This document shows, in pieces, positions 8,114 through 17,467 of a stretch of 64,000 bases of DNA; the stretch's first letter is position 1, and the number at the start of each line of letters is the position of its first letter. Where the stretch lies: positions 1 through 64,000 of the forward strand of contig CAYQVB010000064.1 in the NCBI GenBank assembly GCA_964420925.1, written 5' to 3'. Under the pieces are notes generated by a model. That model searched no databases. It was not told where the DNA came from and saw nothing but the letters and a program-made list of their open reading frames with translations. A program made the position numbers and the translations under genes. This DNA is from JAJEAD01 sp964420925 (lineage in GTDB: Bacteria; Pseudomonadota; Gammaproteobacteria; HK1).

Positions 8114-8956
8114 CTATGCGCCCCGGAAGGGGTGGCGCGGGTAGGTGCCGAGCACCCGAAACGTCGTGGAGAAGAACTGGAGCTCCTCGAAGGCGTTGGT
8201 GACGTTCCGGTCCGCGGGGTGTCCCTCGATCTCGGCGTAGAACTGGGCGACGGTGAAGCTCTCGTCGGTGATGTAGCTCTCGAGCTTGGTGATGTTGATG
8301 CCGTTGGTGGCGAACCCGCCGAGCGCCTTGTAGAGGGCGCCCGGCACGCTGCGGACCTGGAAGATGAGGCTGGTCATGGAGGCGCCGGCCCGCGGGTCCG
8401 GCTCTTCGCGACGCCGCGACATCACCACGAAGCGGGTGGTGTTGCCGAGTCGATCCTCGATGCGGGTGCGCACCACCGTGAGCCCGTAGACCTCGGCCGC
8501 GAGCCACGAGGCGATGGCCGCCTCCGAGGGGTCGCCGCGCTCGGCGACTTCGCGCGCGGCGCCCGCGGTATCGCTGCACACGTTCGTGCCGAGGCCGAGC
8601 TCCTGGATGAGACGGCGGCACTGCGCCAGGGCCTGAGTGTGACTGGACACCGTCTCGAGACCTTCCAGCGTCGCGCCGGGCGGAGCGAGCAGACAATGCT
8701 TCACCGGCTGGAAGTGCTCACTCACGATGTAAAGGCTGGACTCGGGCAGCAGATGGTGGATATCCGCCACCCGGCCCCCCAGGCTGTTCTCGATCGGGAT
8801 CATCGCGAGCCGGCAGCGGCCCTCCTCCACCGTGCGGAAGGCATCCTCGAAGCTCTCGCAGGGCACCGGGGCGAGCTCCGGATACACGCTCATGCAGGCG
8901 AGGTGGGAGTAGGCGCCGGGCTGGCCCTGGTAGGCGATGCAGGTCTTCGTAGCCAC
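8114..8956 (-). CDS. pheA: Prephenate dehydratase (monofunctional, with ACT domain)
   Basis: A 280-residue enzyme converting prephenate to phenylpyruvate in phenylalanine synthesis. The N-terminal catalytic domain opens IAYQGQPGAYSHLA and contains MIPIENSLGGRV and the NTTRFVV block with the essential Thr-Arg-Phe triad. A C-terminal ACT domain (from about residue 190, GALYKALGGFATNGINITKL) is the expected phenylalanine-binding regulatory module. No chorismate mutase domain precedes it, unlike the enteric bifunctional PheA. The ATG start matches the family start. It is transcribed towards the aminotransferase gene, separated from it by the palindromic element. Confidence 0.93.
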   Translation of the reverse strand: MATKTCIAYQGQPGAYSHLACMSVYPELAPVPCESFEDAFRTVEEGRCRLAMIPIENSLGGRVADIHHLLPESSLYIVSEHFQPVKHCLLAPPGATLEGLETVSSHTQALAQCRRLIQELGLGTNVCSDTAGAAREVAERGDPSEAAIASWLAAEVYGLTVVRTRIEDRLGNTTRFVVMSRRREEPDPRAGASMTSLIFQVRSVPGALYKALGGFATNGINITKLESYITDESFTVAQFYAEIEGHPADRNVTNAFEELQFFSTTFRVLGTYPRHPFRGA

Positions 8957-8990
8957 AGTGTTTGCGTCCGTGCGGTGGCGGGCCGGGCGC

Positions 8991-9602
8991 CTACTCTTCG
9001 CTTTCGCCGGCGTCTTCCGCCGTCAGCACCTGCCAGAAGGTGCGGCCTGCCTGCCGTGCGGCATCCCAGGCTTTCTCGCCCCCTCGTGCGGCGCCGGCCA
9101 CCGCTCCTGCGACCTTGGGCTTCGCCTTCTGCCAGAGCTGCTTCGACTCCTCGCCGGCCTCTTCCCAGGCCTCCTTCGCTCCCTGACGCGTCGAGTCGAG
9201 CGCGGCGGAGGAACGGTCACGCACCGCGTCCAGCGTGTTTCCCGATGCTTCTTCGGTGGCGGTCCACGTTTCTTCCGACTTCTCCCGGGTGGCCGACCAC
9301 GTGGCCTGGGCGCCCTGCCTCCACGCCTCGATCGCTTCGCGGCTCTTGCGCTTTATCTCCTCCCAGTCGGCGCCGTCGCTCGCCGCTTCGACCTCCGCAG
9401 CCTGACCGCACTCCTCAGCGCAGCGCAGAACACCGGTGTCGACACTGGTCGACTCGGTCTCCGCCAGCGGCGGGCACTCATCGCCGCATCGCACTGTGAC
9501 CTGACCGGCGCCGGATGAGCCGGCACCGGCGGCGTACACGGGAGATGTGGAGGCCAGGAGGAACAGCAGGGCAGCGGAAATGCCGGCCCGGAAATGATTC
9601 AC
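8991..9602 (-). CDS. Exported helical protein with 11-residue LEA-like repeats
   Basis: A 203-residue protein from GTG 9602, chosen because it gives a clean signal peptide (Phe-Arg, a hydrophobic core, then Val-Tyr-Ala before Ala-Gly). The mature start has two related Cys motifs, RCGDEC (38-43) and RCAEEC (60-65). Residues 103-157 are five consecutive 11-residue units each ending in Trp or Leu (SATREKSEETW, TATEEASGNTL, DAVRDRSSAAL, DSTRQGAKEAW, EEAGEESKQLW), the period of LEA-type amphipathic helices. Such proteins bind membranes or protect against desiccation in other systems; the role here is unknown. An upstream ATG at 9680 would mask the signal peptide. Confidence 0.6.
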   Translation of the reverse strand: MNHFRAGISAALLFLLASTSPVYAAGAGSSGAGQVTVRCGDECPPLAETESTSVDTGVLRCAEECGQAAEVEAASDGADWEEIKRKSREAIEAWRQGAQATWSATREKSEETWTATEEASGNTLDAVRDRSSAALDSTRQGAKEAWEEAGEESKQLWQKAKPKVAGAVAGAARGGEKAWDAARQAGRTFWQVLTAEDAGESEE

Positions 9603-9689
9603 GACATTGACGAGAGGGAAAAATACGGACGACAAAGCGTACCAGCTTTGCCGCGCCGCCTGCACACATGCAACGCGCACGCAAGGGTC

Positions 9690-9731
9690 GCACCGGCAGG
9701 CGGGAGAGACGAGCGACCCGCCTGCCGGTGC
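9690..9731. repeat. 15-bp perfect inverted repeat
   Basis: Arms GCACCGGCAGGCGGG (9690-9704) and its exact complement (9717-9731) surround a 12-nt loop. It lies in the 321-bp gap between the pmbA stop and the start of the LEA-like gene, both on the minus strand. There is no T-run on either side, so it is either a Rho-assisted stop or RNA-stabilising hairpin after pmbA, or a regulatory site for the exported protein. The rest of the gap has no recognisable gene. Confidence 0.6.
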
Positions 9732-9923
9732 ACTCCCTGTGCACCCGCTGGAGGCTCGCGCGTCACCCTCCCTGGTCCTCCCTGTGCACGGGCTCGAGTA
9801 TCGGCGGATGAGCTCGCGCCTGACGATGGTCAGATGGCGCGTCTCGCCGTCAGCGCTCTCCTCGCGAAAGCGTTGACCGCAGCCTACACCGTACCGGACT
9901 TCTTCGATCCGGGAGTCGGTCCC

Positions 9924-11282
9924 TCACTCGCCGGCTATCGTCATCTCGTCGATGAGCACGGAGCCGCAGCGCACGTTGCCCCGAAGCTCGGTGTCGCTTC
10001 CCACCTGCCGGAGCCCGGAAAACATGTCTCGCAGGTTTCCTGCGATCGTGATCTCCTCCACGGGATGGGAGATCTCGCCGTTGGCCACCCAGAACCCGGC
10101 TGCACCCCGCGAGTAGTCGCCGGTGGTGATGTTCACACCCATGCCCATCAGCTCGGTGACGAGCAGACCTTCTCCCATCTCCGCGAGCAGATCGTCGAAG
10201 CCGAGCGCGTCGGGACCGGCATCCACCGTGAGGTTGTGCACGCCTCCCGCGTTTCCGGTGGTCTCGAGGCCGAGCTTTCGCGCCGAGTAGCTCGAAAGCA
10301 CGTAGCCTTCCAGCACTCCCGCCGCCACGAGATCGCGATCGCGGGTCGCCACGCCTTCACTGTCGAAGGCGGCGCTGCCGAGCGCCCCGGGCAGGTGGGG
10401 TTGCTCGTGGATGCGCACGAAGTCGGGGAATATGCTCCGACCCGCCGAGTCGAGCAGGAAGCTCGAGCGGCGGTACAGGTTTCCGCCGCTCACCGCCGCG
10501 ACCAGGTGCCGGAAGAGACCGGTGGCGAGGTCCGCACTGAACAATACCGGCGCGACACGGGTAGAAATCTGCCTGCTCCCCAGGCGGCGCACGGTGCGCT
10601 CGGCCGCCCTCCGGCCGATCGAGACCGGCGCCTCCAGCGCTTCGGGCCGGCGTGAAATGCTGTACCAGTAGTCGCGCTGCATGGCGTCGTCCTGCTCCGC
10701 GATCACCGCGCAGGCGATCTCGTGCCGGGTGCTCGGGTAGCCCCCGAGGAATCCGTGGCTGTTCCCGTAGACCTGCGTGCCGCGGTGACGGGCCACGGTG
10801 GCTCCGTCGGAGTTCGTAATCCTCGGGTCGAGCGCGCGCGCAGCGTTCTCCACGTCGAGCGCCACGTTGATGGCCTCCTCCGGAGACAGCGACCACGGGT
10901 GATCGAGCGCGAGATCCGGGAGCACGCCGGCCATGCGCGCCGGGTCGGCGAGACCGGCGCAATCGTCTTCCGAGGTGTGGCGAGCTATGCCGCAAGCCGC
11001 CGCGACCGTGTCGCGTATCGCCGCAGGCGCGAGGTCGGTGGTGCTCGCCGAGCCCTTGCGCTGCCCGAAGTACACCGATACCGCGAGACCGCGGTCCTGC
11101 GTATGCTCGATGGTCTCGACGTCGCCCATGCGCGCGGTGACGCTGAGTCCGGTGCTGGAGCTGATGCCCGCTTCCGCCGCGGTCGCGCCGAGTCGGCTCG
11201 CCTCGGCGAGCACTTCCCGGATGGTGTCCTCCAGCACACCGATGCTGGCGGGCAGTTCAGCGCGGCTTTGCAAGTGATCCAT
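9924..11282 (-). CDS. pmbA: TldE/PmbA metalloprotease subunit
   Basis: A 452-residue member of the TldD/PmbA family. In E. coli TldD and TldE/PmbA form a heterodimeric protease that matures microcin B17 and degrades CcdA; TldE lacks its own zinc motif. Supporting blocks are an N-terminal GLSVTARMGDVETIEHTQD, a central RDYWYSISRRPEAL, and the C-terminal GVNITTGDYSRGAAGFWVA and HPVEEITIAGNL, which are characteristic of PmbA. ATG 11282 has GGGAGCG upstream; the frame continues further upstream but without conserved sequence. No tldD lies in the window. Confidence 0.92.
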   Translation of the reverse strand: MDHLQSRAELPASIGVLEDTIREVLAEASRLGATAAEAGISSSTGLSVTARMGDVETIEHTQDRGLAVSVYFGQRKGSASTTDLAPAAIRDTVAAACGIARHTSEDDCAGLADPARMAGVLPDLALDHPWSLSPEEAINVALDVENAARALDPRITNSDGATVARHRGTQVYGNSHGFLGGYPSTRHEIACAVIAEQDDAMQRDYWYSISRRPEALEAPVSIGRRAAERTVRRLGSRQISTRVAPVLFSADLATGLFRHLVAAVSGGNLYRRSSFLLDSAGRSIFPDFVRIHEQPHLPGALGSAAFDSEGVATRDRDLVAAGVLEGYVLSSYSARKLGLETTGNAGGVHNLTVDAGPDALGFDDLLAEMGEGLLVTELMGMGVNITTGDYSRGAAGFWVANGEISHPVEEITIAGNLRDMFSGLRQVGSDTELRGNVRCGSVLIDEMTIAGE

Positions 11283-11402
11283 GAGATGCGCTCCCGAGGG
11301 CAGGGCGAGCCATGTTAACGGACCTCGCTCGGCCGCCGCACACACAGCAGGCGCGAGGCCGGAAGAGCCACCTGCGCGCAGGCCGCAGCAACAGGGGCAT
11401 CT

Positions 11403-11525
11403 CATGCTGGCCGAACCCATGCTGCCAACGCGAACCCCACAATCTCGGATGGATTCCCGCGTGCGCGGGAATCCACCCGAACCAATGAGTCAGGGCAAGT
11501 TCCCCGGAAGGGTGAAGTGCCCCTG
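11403..11525. repeat. dRS3/REP-like palindromic repeat, copy 2
   Basis: A repeat of about 120 bp homologous to 6331-6448. The palindrome core ATTCCC-N8-GGGAAT is at 11453-11472 and the shared tail includes GTCAGGGCAAGTTCCCC. It sits in the 341-bp divergent gap between pmbA and the large AsmA-like gene. Apart from this repeat and any promoters I see no other feature in the gap; TACGAT near 11569 is a possible -10 box for the forward gene but has no clear -35. Confidence 0.8.
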
Positions 11526-11623
11526 GTCGCCGGGGCGAGCGCGAGGTCGGCTCGCCTGTCGGCAATGCTACGATTCATGTTCGCATCTTCACGCAGCGAA
11601 CGAGCCTTCGGACGACCGACAAC

Positions 11624-14600
11624 GTGCCGCGTGCCTTTCCTCCCGGCCGTTCCCGCCCTGGGCGCCGTACCTCGCCAGTGCGCTCCCGATCAGGCCGCAT
11701 CTTTAAGCGTATTCTCCTGGCACTGCTCCTGGTGCCGTTTCTCGCATATGCGATGCTGCCGGTGGCCCTGCGCTTCGTCGCGCCCGAGATGCTGGCGGCC
11801 CGCGGTCTGCCCGCCGCGGTGAGCTGGGGCTACCTCGACCTCTGGGATCTGGAGCTGGTGCTGCACGACCTGCGGATCGGACCGGAATCGGGACCGGCGA
11901 TCACCTTCGCGGAGTTCCGGGCGGGCCTCTTGCGCGAGGCCCTGGTGCAGGGTCGCATCGAGCTCACGGACCTGCGCCTGCGCGGCGCCTCGTTCGACAT
12001 CGACGATCTGAGCGCAACCCGGTTTCCCGGCAGTGGTGACCACGTCCCCTTCGAGCAGGTGCAGTTGAATGATCTGCGCCTCGCCGGTCTCTCGGAAAAG
12101 CTTGGCCGAGACGTCGTGGTGCGGCGCGCCCTTCTCGAGCGCGACATGCGCACTGGGGATCCGGGATTCCGGCTCGAAGTCGACGTCGACGCCGGTGGCG
12201 CTTCCGTGGAGATTCGGGGAACGCTGCGTGAAGACGGCGGCGCCCGGATCCTCGAAGGCACCTTGAGCGCCAGCGGCCTGCCGGCCCGCCTTCTCGATCC
12301 GGCGCCACCGGATGCGAGCTCGACCTGGTCCGGCTCGGTCTACACCGCCGCCGACTTCGAGCTGCGCCTGGAGGCTCCGAGCGCACGCGCGAGCCTGAAG
12401 GCGATCGGCAGTCTGCACACCGCCGGAGTTGCCGCGCGTCTCGGGAACCTGGCGCTCACGGAGGTCGATTCGGTCTGGGAGGGAACCCTCACCCTGTCCG
12501 GGCCGGCTTTCGGGCCGCCCGAACGCATCTACTTCCAGGGTACGCTCGACGCTCGGGAAGCGCGGGTCGGAGAAGCCGGCGGCTCTTCGAGCGCCCTCGT
12601 GTCCGGCCTGCGCTGGAAAGGAATCAGCGGCTGGCACGGGGTGCCGGTCGCGGCCGGAGAGGGCAACATCGACTCCGTCGAGTTCTCGGGCTCCTTCGCC
12701 GGTCCGGGGGCGGTGCGCGCCGACGCGGACCGTGTACGACTCCGGGCCACCCTGGACGACGCCGGCCGATATCGGCTCGAACAGCTACTGGTCCACGACT
12801 TGCTTGCGGAAGTCCCCGACCACGACGCGGAGGTCCGCGTTCAGAGCATCGAGGCTCTGGACCTGCACGCGGAGACGGATGGGATTCGGGTCGATGGACT
12901 GCACGCATCCACCCTGACCGTGACCACCGGAAGCGAAGAGGGGCCTCGGAGCTGGGTGGTCGAGCGTCCCGCGCTCGATCGGGTGGCGATTGCGCCGAAG
13001 GCGGAAGTGCAGATTGACGGCGCGACGCTCGAGAGCCTCCGGCTGCGAGACGCCGGCTTCGAGGTCGCCGCCCTCGGTGCGCGAATGGAAGGGATTCGCG
13101 TTGGCCGGCAAGGACGGATCGATGTCGACATCGCCTCGCTCGAGATTCTGGAGCGCCTCGACGACGAGGGGCAGGAGCTCGGAATCCGGGACTTCCACGC
13201 GAAGGCCCTGGCACTCGACCGGGAGGGCGGATGGGAGGCGGCGGCGCTCCGGGCGAACCGGATCTCCGGCGCGGAAAGCGGGGAACAGGCCTGGACTGCT
13301 CTCGGCCTCGAGGCCGGAGGCGTGCAACGCCGGTCCGGCGCCACCGGGGCCGGCGAGGTGGCGCTCGAAAGCCTGGTGTATCGCGGGGAGGACAACGACG
13401 CCTTCGAAGGCGCGGGGTTGCGGGCCCGCTCGCTCGAGGTGCGCTCCGAGGGTGGCCAGGCCGGGCGTCTCGAAGCGCAGTCGCTTCGCTACCAGACTCC
13501 GGGCGGCGCTTCGTGGGAAGCGCGTGCCCTGTCCTTCGTGGAAACGCAATGGCAGGAGAGCGGATCGCGCTCGGCCGCGCGCACCGATTCGACCGAGCTC
13601 CGGTACCGGAGCGCCGACGGTGAGCGCTGGCGCTTCGACTCGCTCCAATTGGGCTCCGCTACGCTCGGGACGGAGGGCAGCGCCCGCATCGAGAGCGCCG
13701 GCGCCCGGCGTACTGCCCTCGTTCTCCCGTCCGGCGAAACGCTGGAGGTTCTCGGCCTGCGCTCCGGGCCGGCCGAGCGAGACGCCGCCGGCGGGTTCGA
13801 GCTTTCGGACCTCGAGGTCGAGAGACTCGGCTCCCGGATGCCGTCCGGCCTCGAGTGGCGGGCTCGGCCCCTGCAAGCGGAGTCCCTGGCGATGCCGGGG
13901 GACGGGCAGGTGGAAGCCCGCGGGTTGCGCTCCGCTTCGATGTCCCTCCACGACGGGCAGGGGGGGCGCTGGCAGGCCAGCGGCATTGCCGCGCGCCGCC
14001 TCGACTGGCACCTGCTCCAGCACCGGCTCGAAGCGGATCCCCTCGAGCTCGAACGACTCGAGTTCACCGCGGCCGAGGGCGCGACATGGGAGGCGGGCAC
14101 CCTGAGTGCCGCCGCGCTCGACTGGCCGCCGGGACGAGCGCCCCGACTCCGTCAGGCGTCGGCCGCCGCGCTCGAGGGCAGGACCGCGACCGGTCTCGCC
14201 TGGAGACTCGAAGACTTGGCGACCACCGGCGACACCGACCCCGATTCCGGTTCGGAGCCCTCGAGCGTTCTCAGCGTGAACGCGGGAGCGGGACATCTCG
14301 AGTCCGAATCCGAAAACTCGCGCCTCGCATGGTCGGAACTGCGCGCCGCCGGCCTCGGCATCGACGATCCCGAGCGTTTCGCTACCGAGCGTTTGGTGTT
14401 CGACGACGTCTCCCTCGATGCAGGACCCGACTCACCGGCTTTGCTCACCGCGTCCCGGATCGAAATCGACGGTCTCGAGCGCAAGGACGGGCACCTCGCC
14501 GCCGAAAGCGTCACCGTGGACGACTCGGTTGCCCGGGTCGGGGTGACGGAAACGGGCGAATGGATGCTTCCCGCATGGCCGGCCACCGCCCGAACGAAGA

Positions 14601-15235
14601 GTCCCTGGGCATTGGAGATCGCGGAACTCGAAAACCGTGGACACAACCGCGCGACCTTCATCGACCGGAGCGCCGAGCCGCCCTTCGAGATCGACATCGA
14701 CCCCTACCGGCTGCGGATCACCGGGCTCGACCCTCTGACGCCGCAACGTGCCGCGTTCCTCGAGGTCGAAGGCTCCCTGGACGCATCGGCTCGCTTCGAG
14801 GTGCGAGGCGAGCTGCGCGCCCGCCGGGAGGGATTCGATGCGCGGGTCCGGGTGCGTCTGGACGGCCTCGACCTCCGCCTGCTTTCGGACTATGCGCGCC
14901 GCCAGCTCGGGGTCGCCGTCCGCGCGGGGAGAGGGGACGTGGACTTCGATGTCGGACTCTCCGGCGGGGAGCTCGATGCCACCGGAGAGCTCGTTCTCCG
15001 CAACGCGGCGCTCGATCCTGCGCCCTCGGGCGGTGCCGCCGGCGAATCGTTCGCCGAAGGGATTCACCGTATCGCCGGACCCGGCGGACGGGTGGAGCTG
15101 CACGTCTCGGTGCAGGGTCCCGTCGCCGATCCCGACTTCGACTTCCCCGCCGCCGCCGCACGGGCGCTCACACGAAGCGCCGGTATCGATCCCGCCGCGG
15201 ACGCGGCGGAGGCCGCTCCTTCATCCGACCACTGA
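11624..15235 (+). CDS. AsmA-like/DUF748-type giant envelope protein
   Basis: A 1203-residue protein with a short basic N-terminus, one transmembrane anchor (about residues 29-45, ending in AYAMLPVALR) and a long periplasmic body. The C-terminal 200 residues (ITGLDPLTPQRAAFLEVEGS onward, then VRLDGLDLRLLSDYARRQLG, and a final short helix) resemble DUF748/AsmA-like proteins, now viewed as bridge-type lipid transporters between inner and outer membrane. The middle (about 600-870) holds degenerate repeats of the form L-x5-G-x-x-W-x5-L. GTG 11624 is assumed; GTG 11678 would trim the basic tail. uvrD begins 12 bp downstream, so the two may share a transcript. Confidence 0.65.
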   Translation: MPRAFPPGRSRPGRRTSPVRSRSGRIFKRILLALLLVPFLAYAMLPVALRFVAPEMLAARGLPAAVSWGYLDLWDLELVLHDLRIGPESGPAITFAEFRAGLLREALVQGRIELTDLRLRGASFDIDDLSATRFPGSGDHVPFEQVQLNDLRLAGLSEKLGRDVVVRRALLERDMRTGDPGFRLEVDVDAGGASVEIRGTLREDGGARILEGTLSASGLPARLLDPAPPDASSTWSGSVYTAADFELRLEAPSARASLKAIGSLHTAGVAARLGNLALTEVDSVWEGTLTLSGPAFGPPERIYFQGTLDAREARVGEAGGSSSALVSGLRWKGISGWHGVPVAAGEGNIDSVEFSGSFAGPGAVRADADRVRLRATLDDAGRYRLEQLLVHDLLAEVPDHDAEVRVQSIEALDLHAETDGIRVDGLHASTLTVTTGSEEGPRSWVVERPALDRVAIAPKAEVQIDGATLESLRLRDAGFEVAALGARMEGIRVGRQGRIDVDIASLEILERLDDEGQELGIRDFHAKALALDREGGWEAAALRANRISGAESGEQAWTALGLEAGGVQRRSGATGAGEVALESLVYRGEDNDAFEGAGLRARSLEVRSEGGQAGRLEAQSLRYQTPGGASWEARALSFVETQWQESGSRSAARTDSTELRYRSADGERWRFDSLQLGSATLGTEGSARIESAGARRTALVLPSGETLEVLGLRSGPAERDAAGGFELSDLEVERLGSRMPSGLEWRARPLQAESLAMPGDGQVEARGLRSASMSLHDGQGGRWQASGIAARRLDWHLLQHRLEADPLELERLEFTAAEGATWEAGTLSAAALDWPPGRAPRLRQASAAALEGRTATGLAWRLEDLATTGDTDPDSGSEPSSVLSVNAGAGHLESESENSRLAWSELRAAGLGIDDPERFATERLVFDDVSLDAGPDSPALLTASRIEIDGLERKDGHLAAESVTVDDSVARVGVTETGEWMLPAWPATARTKSPWALEIAELENRGHNRATFIDRSAEPPFEIDIDPYRLRITGLDPLTPQRAAFLEVEGSLDASARFEVRGELRARREGFDARVRVRLDGLDLRLLSDYARRQLGVAVRAGRGDVDFDVGLSGGELDATGELVLRNAALDPAPSGGAAGESFAEGIHRIAGPGGRVELHVSVQGPVADPDFDFPAAAARALTRSAGIDPAADAAEAAPSSDH

Positions 15236-15247
15236 AGAGGCCACGGA

Positions 15248-17425
15248 ATGGACCTGACTTACATTCTCGACCCCCTGAACAAGGCCCAGCGCGACGCGGT
15301 CGCCGCTCCGCCCGGCCATCAGCTCGTGCTCGCGGGTGCCGGGAGCGGCAAGACCCGGGTGCTCGTGCACCGCGTCGCGTGGCTGCTCGCGACCGGCGAG
15401 GCGGCGCAGTGGAGCGTCTACGTCGTCACCTTCACCAACAAGGCGGCGGGCGAGATGCGCACCCGCATCGAGCACATGCTCGGCCGCCCGACCGGGGGCA
15501 TGTGGGTGGGCACCTTTCACGGCCTCGCCAATCGCCTGCTGCGCGCCCACGCGGAAGAGGCCGGTCTGCCCGCGGGCTTTCAGATCCTCGACAGCGAAGA
15601 TCAGTTGCGCTGCATCCGCCGGGTGCTGCGCGATCTCGACCTCGACGAGAAGCGCTGGGCGCCGCGACGCATCCAGGGCTTCATCAATGCGCGCAAGGAC
15701 GAAGGCCTGCGCGCGCGTCACGTCGAGCAGCGCGGCGACCGGGAGCTGGAACGTCTCGTCGCGATCTACCGGGCCTACGAAGAAGTGTGCCGGCGGAACG
15801 GTGTCGTCGACTTCGCCGAGCTGCTCCTGCGCACCCACGAGCTGTTCAGGGACCGCGACGACATCCTCGCGCACTATCGCCGGCGCTTCACGCACCTTCT
15901 CGTCGACGAGTTCCAGGACACCAACGCCATCCAGTACGCCTGGCTCCGACTGCTCGCGGGCTCCGAAGGGCTCGTGTTCGCGGTGGGCGACGACGATCAG
16001 TCCATCTACAGTTGGCGCGGCGCGCGGGCGGGACACCTCAACCAGTTCACCCGGGACTTCCCGGATGTCACGGTGTTCCGCCTGGAGCAGAACTACCGCT
16101 CGACGCGCACCATCCTCGGAGCCGCCAACGCGCTCATCGCCCACAACCGGGACCGCCTCGGCAAGGAGCTGTGGACGGCCGGCGACACGGGAGAGCCGAT
16201 CGTGCTCTACGCGGCGTTCAATGAAGTCGATGAAGCCCGCTTCGTGGTCTCGCGCGCGCAGCACAGCATCGAGGGCGGCATGCGGCGCTCGGACATCGCC
16301 GTCCTGTACCGGGTGAGCGCGCAGTCCCGGATACTGGAAGAGTCCCTGCTCGCGGCCGGCCTGCCCTACCGGGTCTACGGCGGCCTCCGCTTCTACGAGC
16401 GTGCCGAAGTCAAGGATGCGCTCGCGTATCTCCGCCTCGTCGCCAACCGTCACGACGACGCGGCCTTCGAGCGGGTGGTCAACACCCCGCCCCGCGGGAT
16501 CGGCTCGCGCACCGTGGACACGCTGCGCGGGGCGGCGCGGGGTCGGGAATCCTCGTTGTGGGACGCGACCCGGCATCTGCGGGAAACCCGTGGGCTCAGC
16601 TCCCGCGCGGCGGGCGCGCTCGGGACCTTCGTTGCGTTCATCGACGAACTCGAGAAAGAGGGCCGGGGCCTCGACGCCGGAGAGCAGGTGCGCCTCGTAG
16701 TCGAGCGCAGCGCGCTCATCGAGCACTACAAGCGGGAGGGTGAGGATCGGGCGCAGACCCGGGCCGAGAACCTGGACGAGCTGGCGAGCGCGGCCGTGCA
16801 GTTCTGCGATTCCTTCACTGGCGAGGACGAGGAGGAGGCGCGCGGGATGACCTCCTTCCTCGCCCACGCCGCACTCGAATCCGGCGAGGAGCAGGCCGGC
16901 GACGACGAAGACTCGCTGCACCTGATGACCTTGCACGCGGCCAAGGGCCTGGAGTTTCCGGTGGTCTTCCTGACCGGACTCGAGGAGGGTCTCTTCCCCC
17001 ACCAGCGCAGCATCGACGAGCCCGAGCGCCTGGAGGAGGAGCGCCGCCTCTGCTACGTGGGCATGACCCGCGCCCGGCAGCAACTCGTGCTCAGCTACGC
17101 GGAGATCCGCCGCCTGCACGGTTCCGAGCGCTTCTCGCCCGCCTCGCGCTTCGTGCGGGAGATTCCAGCCGAGCTGGTGGAAGAAGTGCGCCTGCGCGCG
17201 AGGGTGTCGCGCCCGCTCTATCGCGAGGCGCCGGTACCGCGCGCAGGCGGAGCATCCTCGTCCAGCCAGTTCCGCCTCGGCCAGCGGGTGAATCACCCGA
17301 AGTTCGGTGAAGGCGTGGTGCTCACCCTGGAAGGCGACGGGGACCACGCCCGCGTGCAGGTGAACTTCGCCGATGCGGGCGCCAAGTGGCTGGTGATCGC
17401 CTACGCCAGACTTCAACCCGCCTGA
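15248..17425 (+). CDS. uvrD: ATP-dependent DNA helicase II (UvrD/Rep superfamily 1)
   Basis: A 725-residue 3'-5' helicase acting in nucleotide excision and mismatch repair. The SF1 motifs appear in order: Walker A GAGSGKT (30-36), VTFTNKAAGEM (Ia), LVDEFQDTN (II), VGDDDQSIYSWRGA (III), QNYRSTRTIL (IV), LMTLHAAKGLEFPVVF (V) and CYVGMTRARQQL (VI). The C-terminus ends in the Tudor-like module seen in UvrD/PcrA (GQRVNHPKFGEGVVLTLEG). It starts with ATG after an AGAGG 8 nt upstream. The cytochrome c gene downstream is convergent. Confidence 0.95.
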   Translation: MDLTYILDPLNKAQRDAVAAPPGHQLVLAGAGSGKTRVLVHRVAWLLATGEAAQWSVYVVTFTNKAAGEMRTRIEHMLGRPTGGMWVGTFHGLANRLLRAHAEEAGLPAGFQILDSEDQLRCIRRVLRDLDLDEKRWAPRRIQGFINARKDEGLRARHVEQRGDRELERLVAIYRAYEEVCRRNGVVDFAELLLRTHELFRDRDDILAHYRRRFTHLLVDEFQDTNAIQYAWLRLLAGSEGLVFAVGDDDQSIYSWRGARAGHLNQFTRDFPDVTVFRLEQNYRSTRTILGAANALIAHNRDRLGKELWTAGDTGEPIVLYAAFNEVDEARFVVSRAQHSIEGGMRRSDIAVLYRVSAQSRILEESLLAAGLPYRVYGGLRFYERAEVKDALAYLRLVANRHDDAAFERVVNTPPRGIGSRTVDTLRGAARGRESSLWDATRHLRETRGLSSRAAGALGTFVAFIDELEKEGRGLDAGEQVRLVVERSALIEHYKREGEDRAQTRAENLDELASAAVQFCDSFTGEDEEEARGMTSFLAHAALESGEEQAGDDEDSLHLMTLHAAKGLEFPVVFLTGLEEGLFPHQRSIDEPERLEEERRLCYVGMTRARQQLVLSYAEIRRLHGSERFSPASRFVREIPAELVEEVRLRARVSRPLYREAPVPRAGGASSSSQFRLGQRVNHPKFGEGVVLTLEGDGDHARVQVNFADAGAKWLVIAYARLQPA

Positions 17426-17467
17426 GCGAGTCGCGCATCGGCGCCGGTCGACGCGCCGAGGCCCGGT

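Noticed and set aside
9594..10655. 353-residue plus-strand open frame opposite pmbA
   Set aside because: Composition is that of a shadow frame and it lies across the conserved pmbA coding region.
13855..16224. 789-residue plus-strand open frame spanning the AsmA-like gene end and uvrD start
   Set aside because: It overlaps two well-supported genes in another frame and is Arg/Pro-rich throughout.
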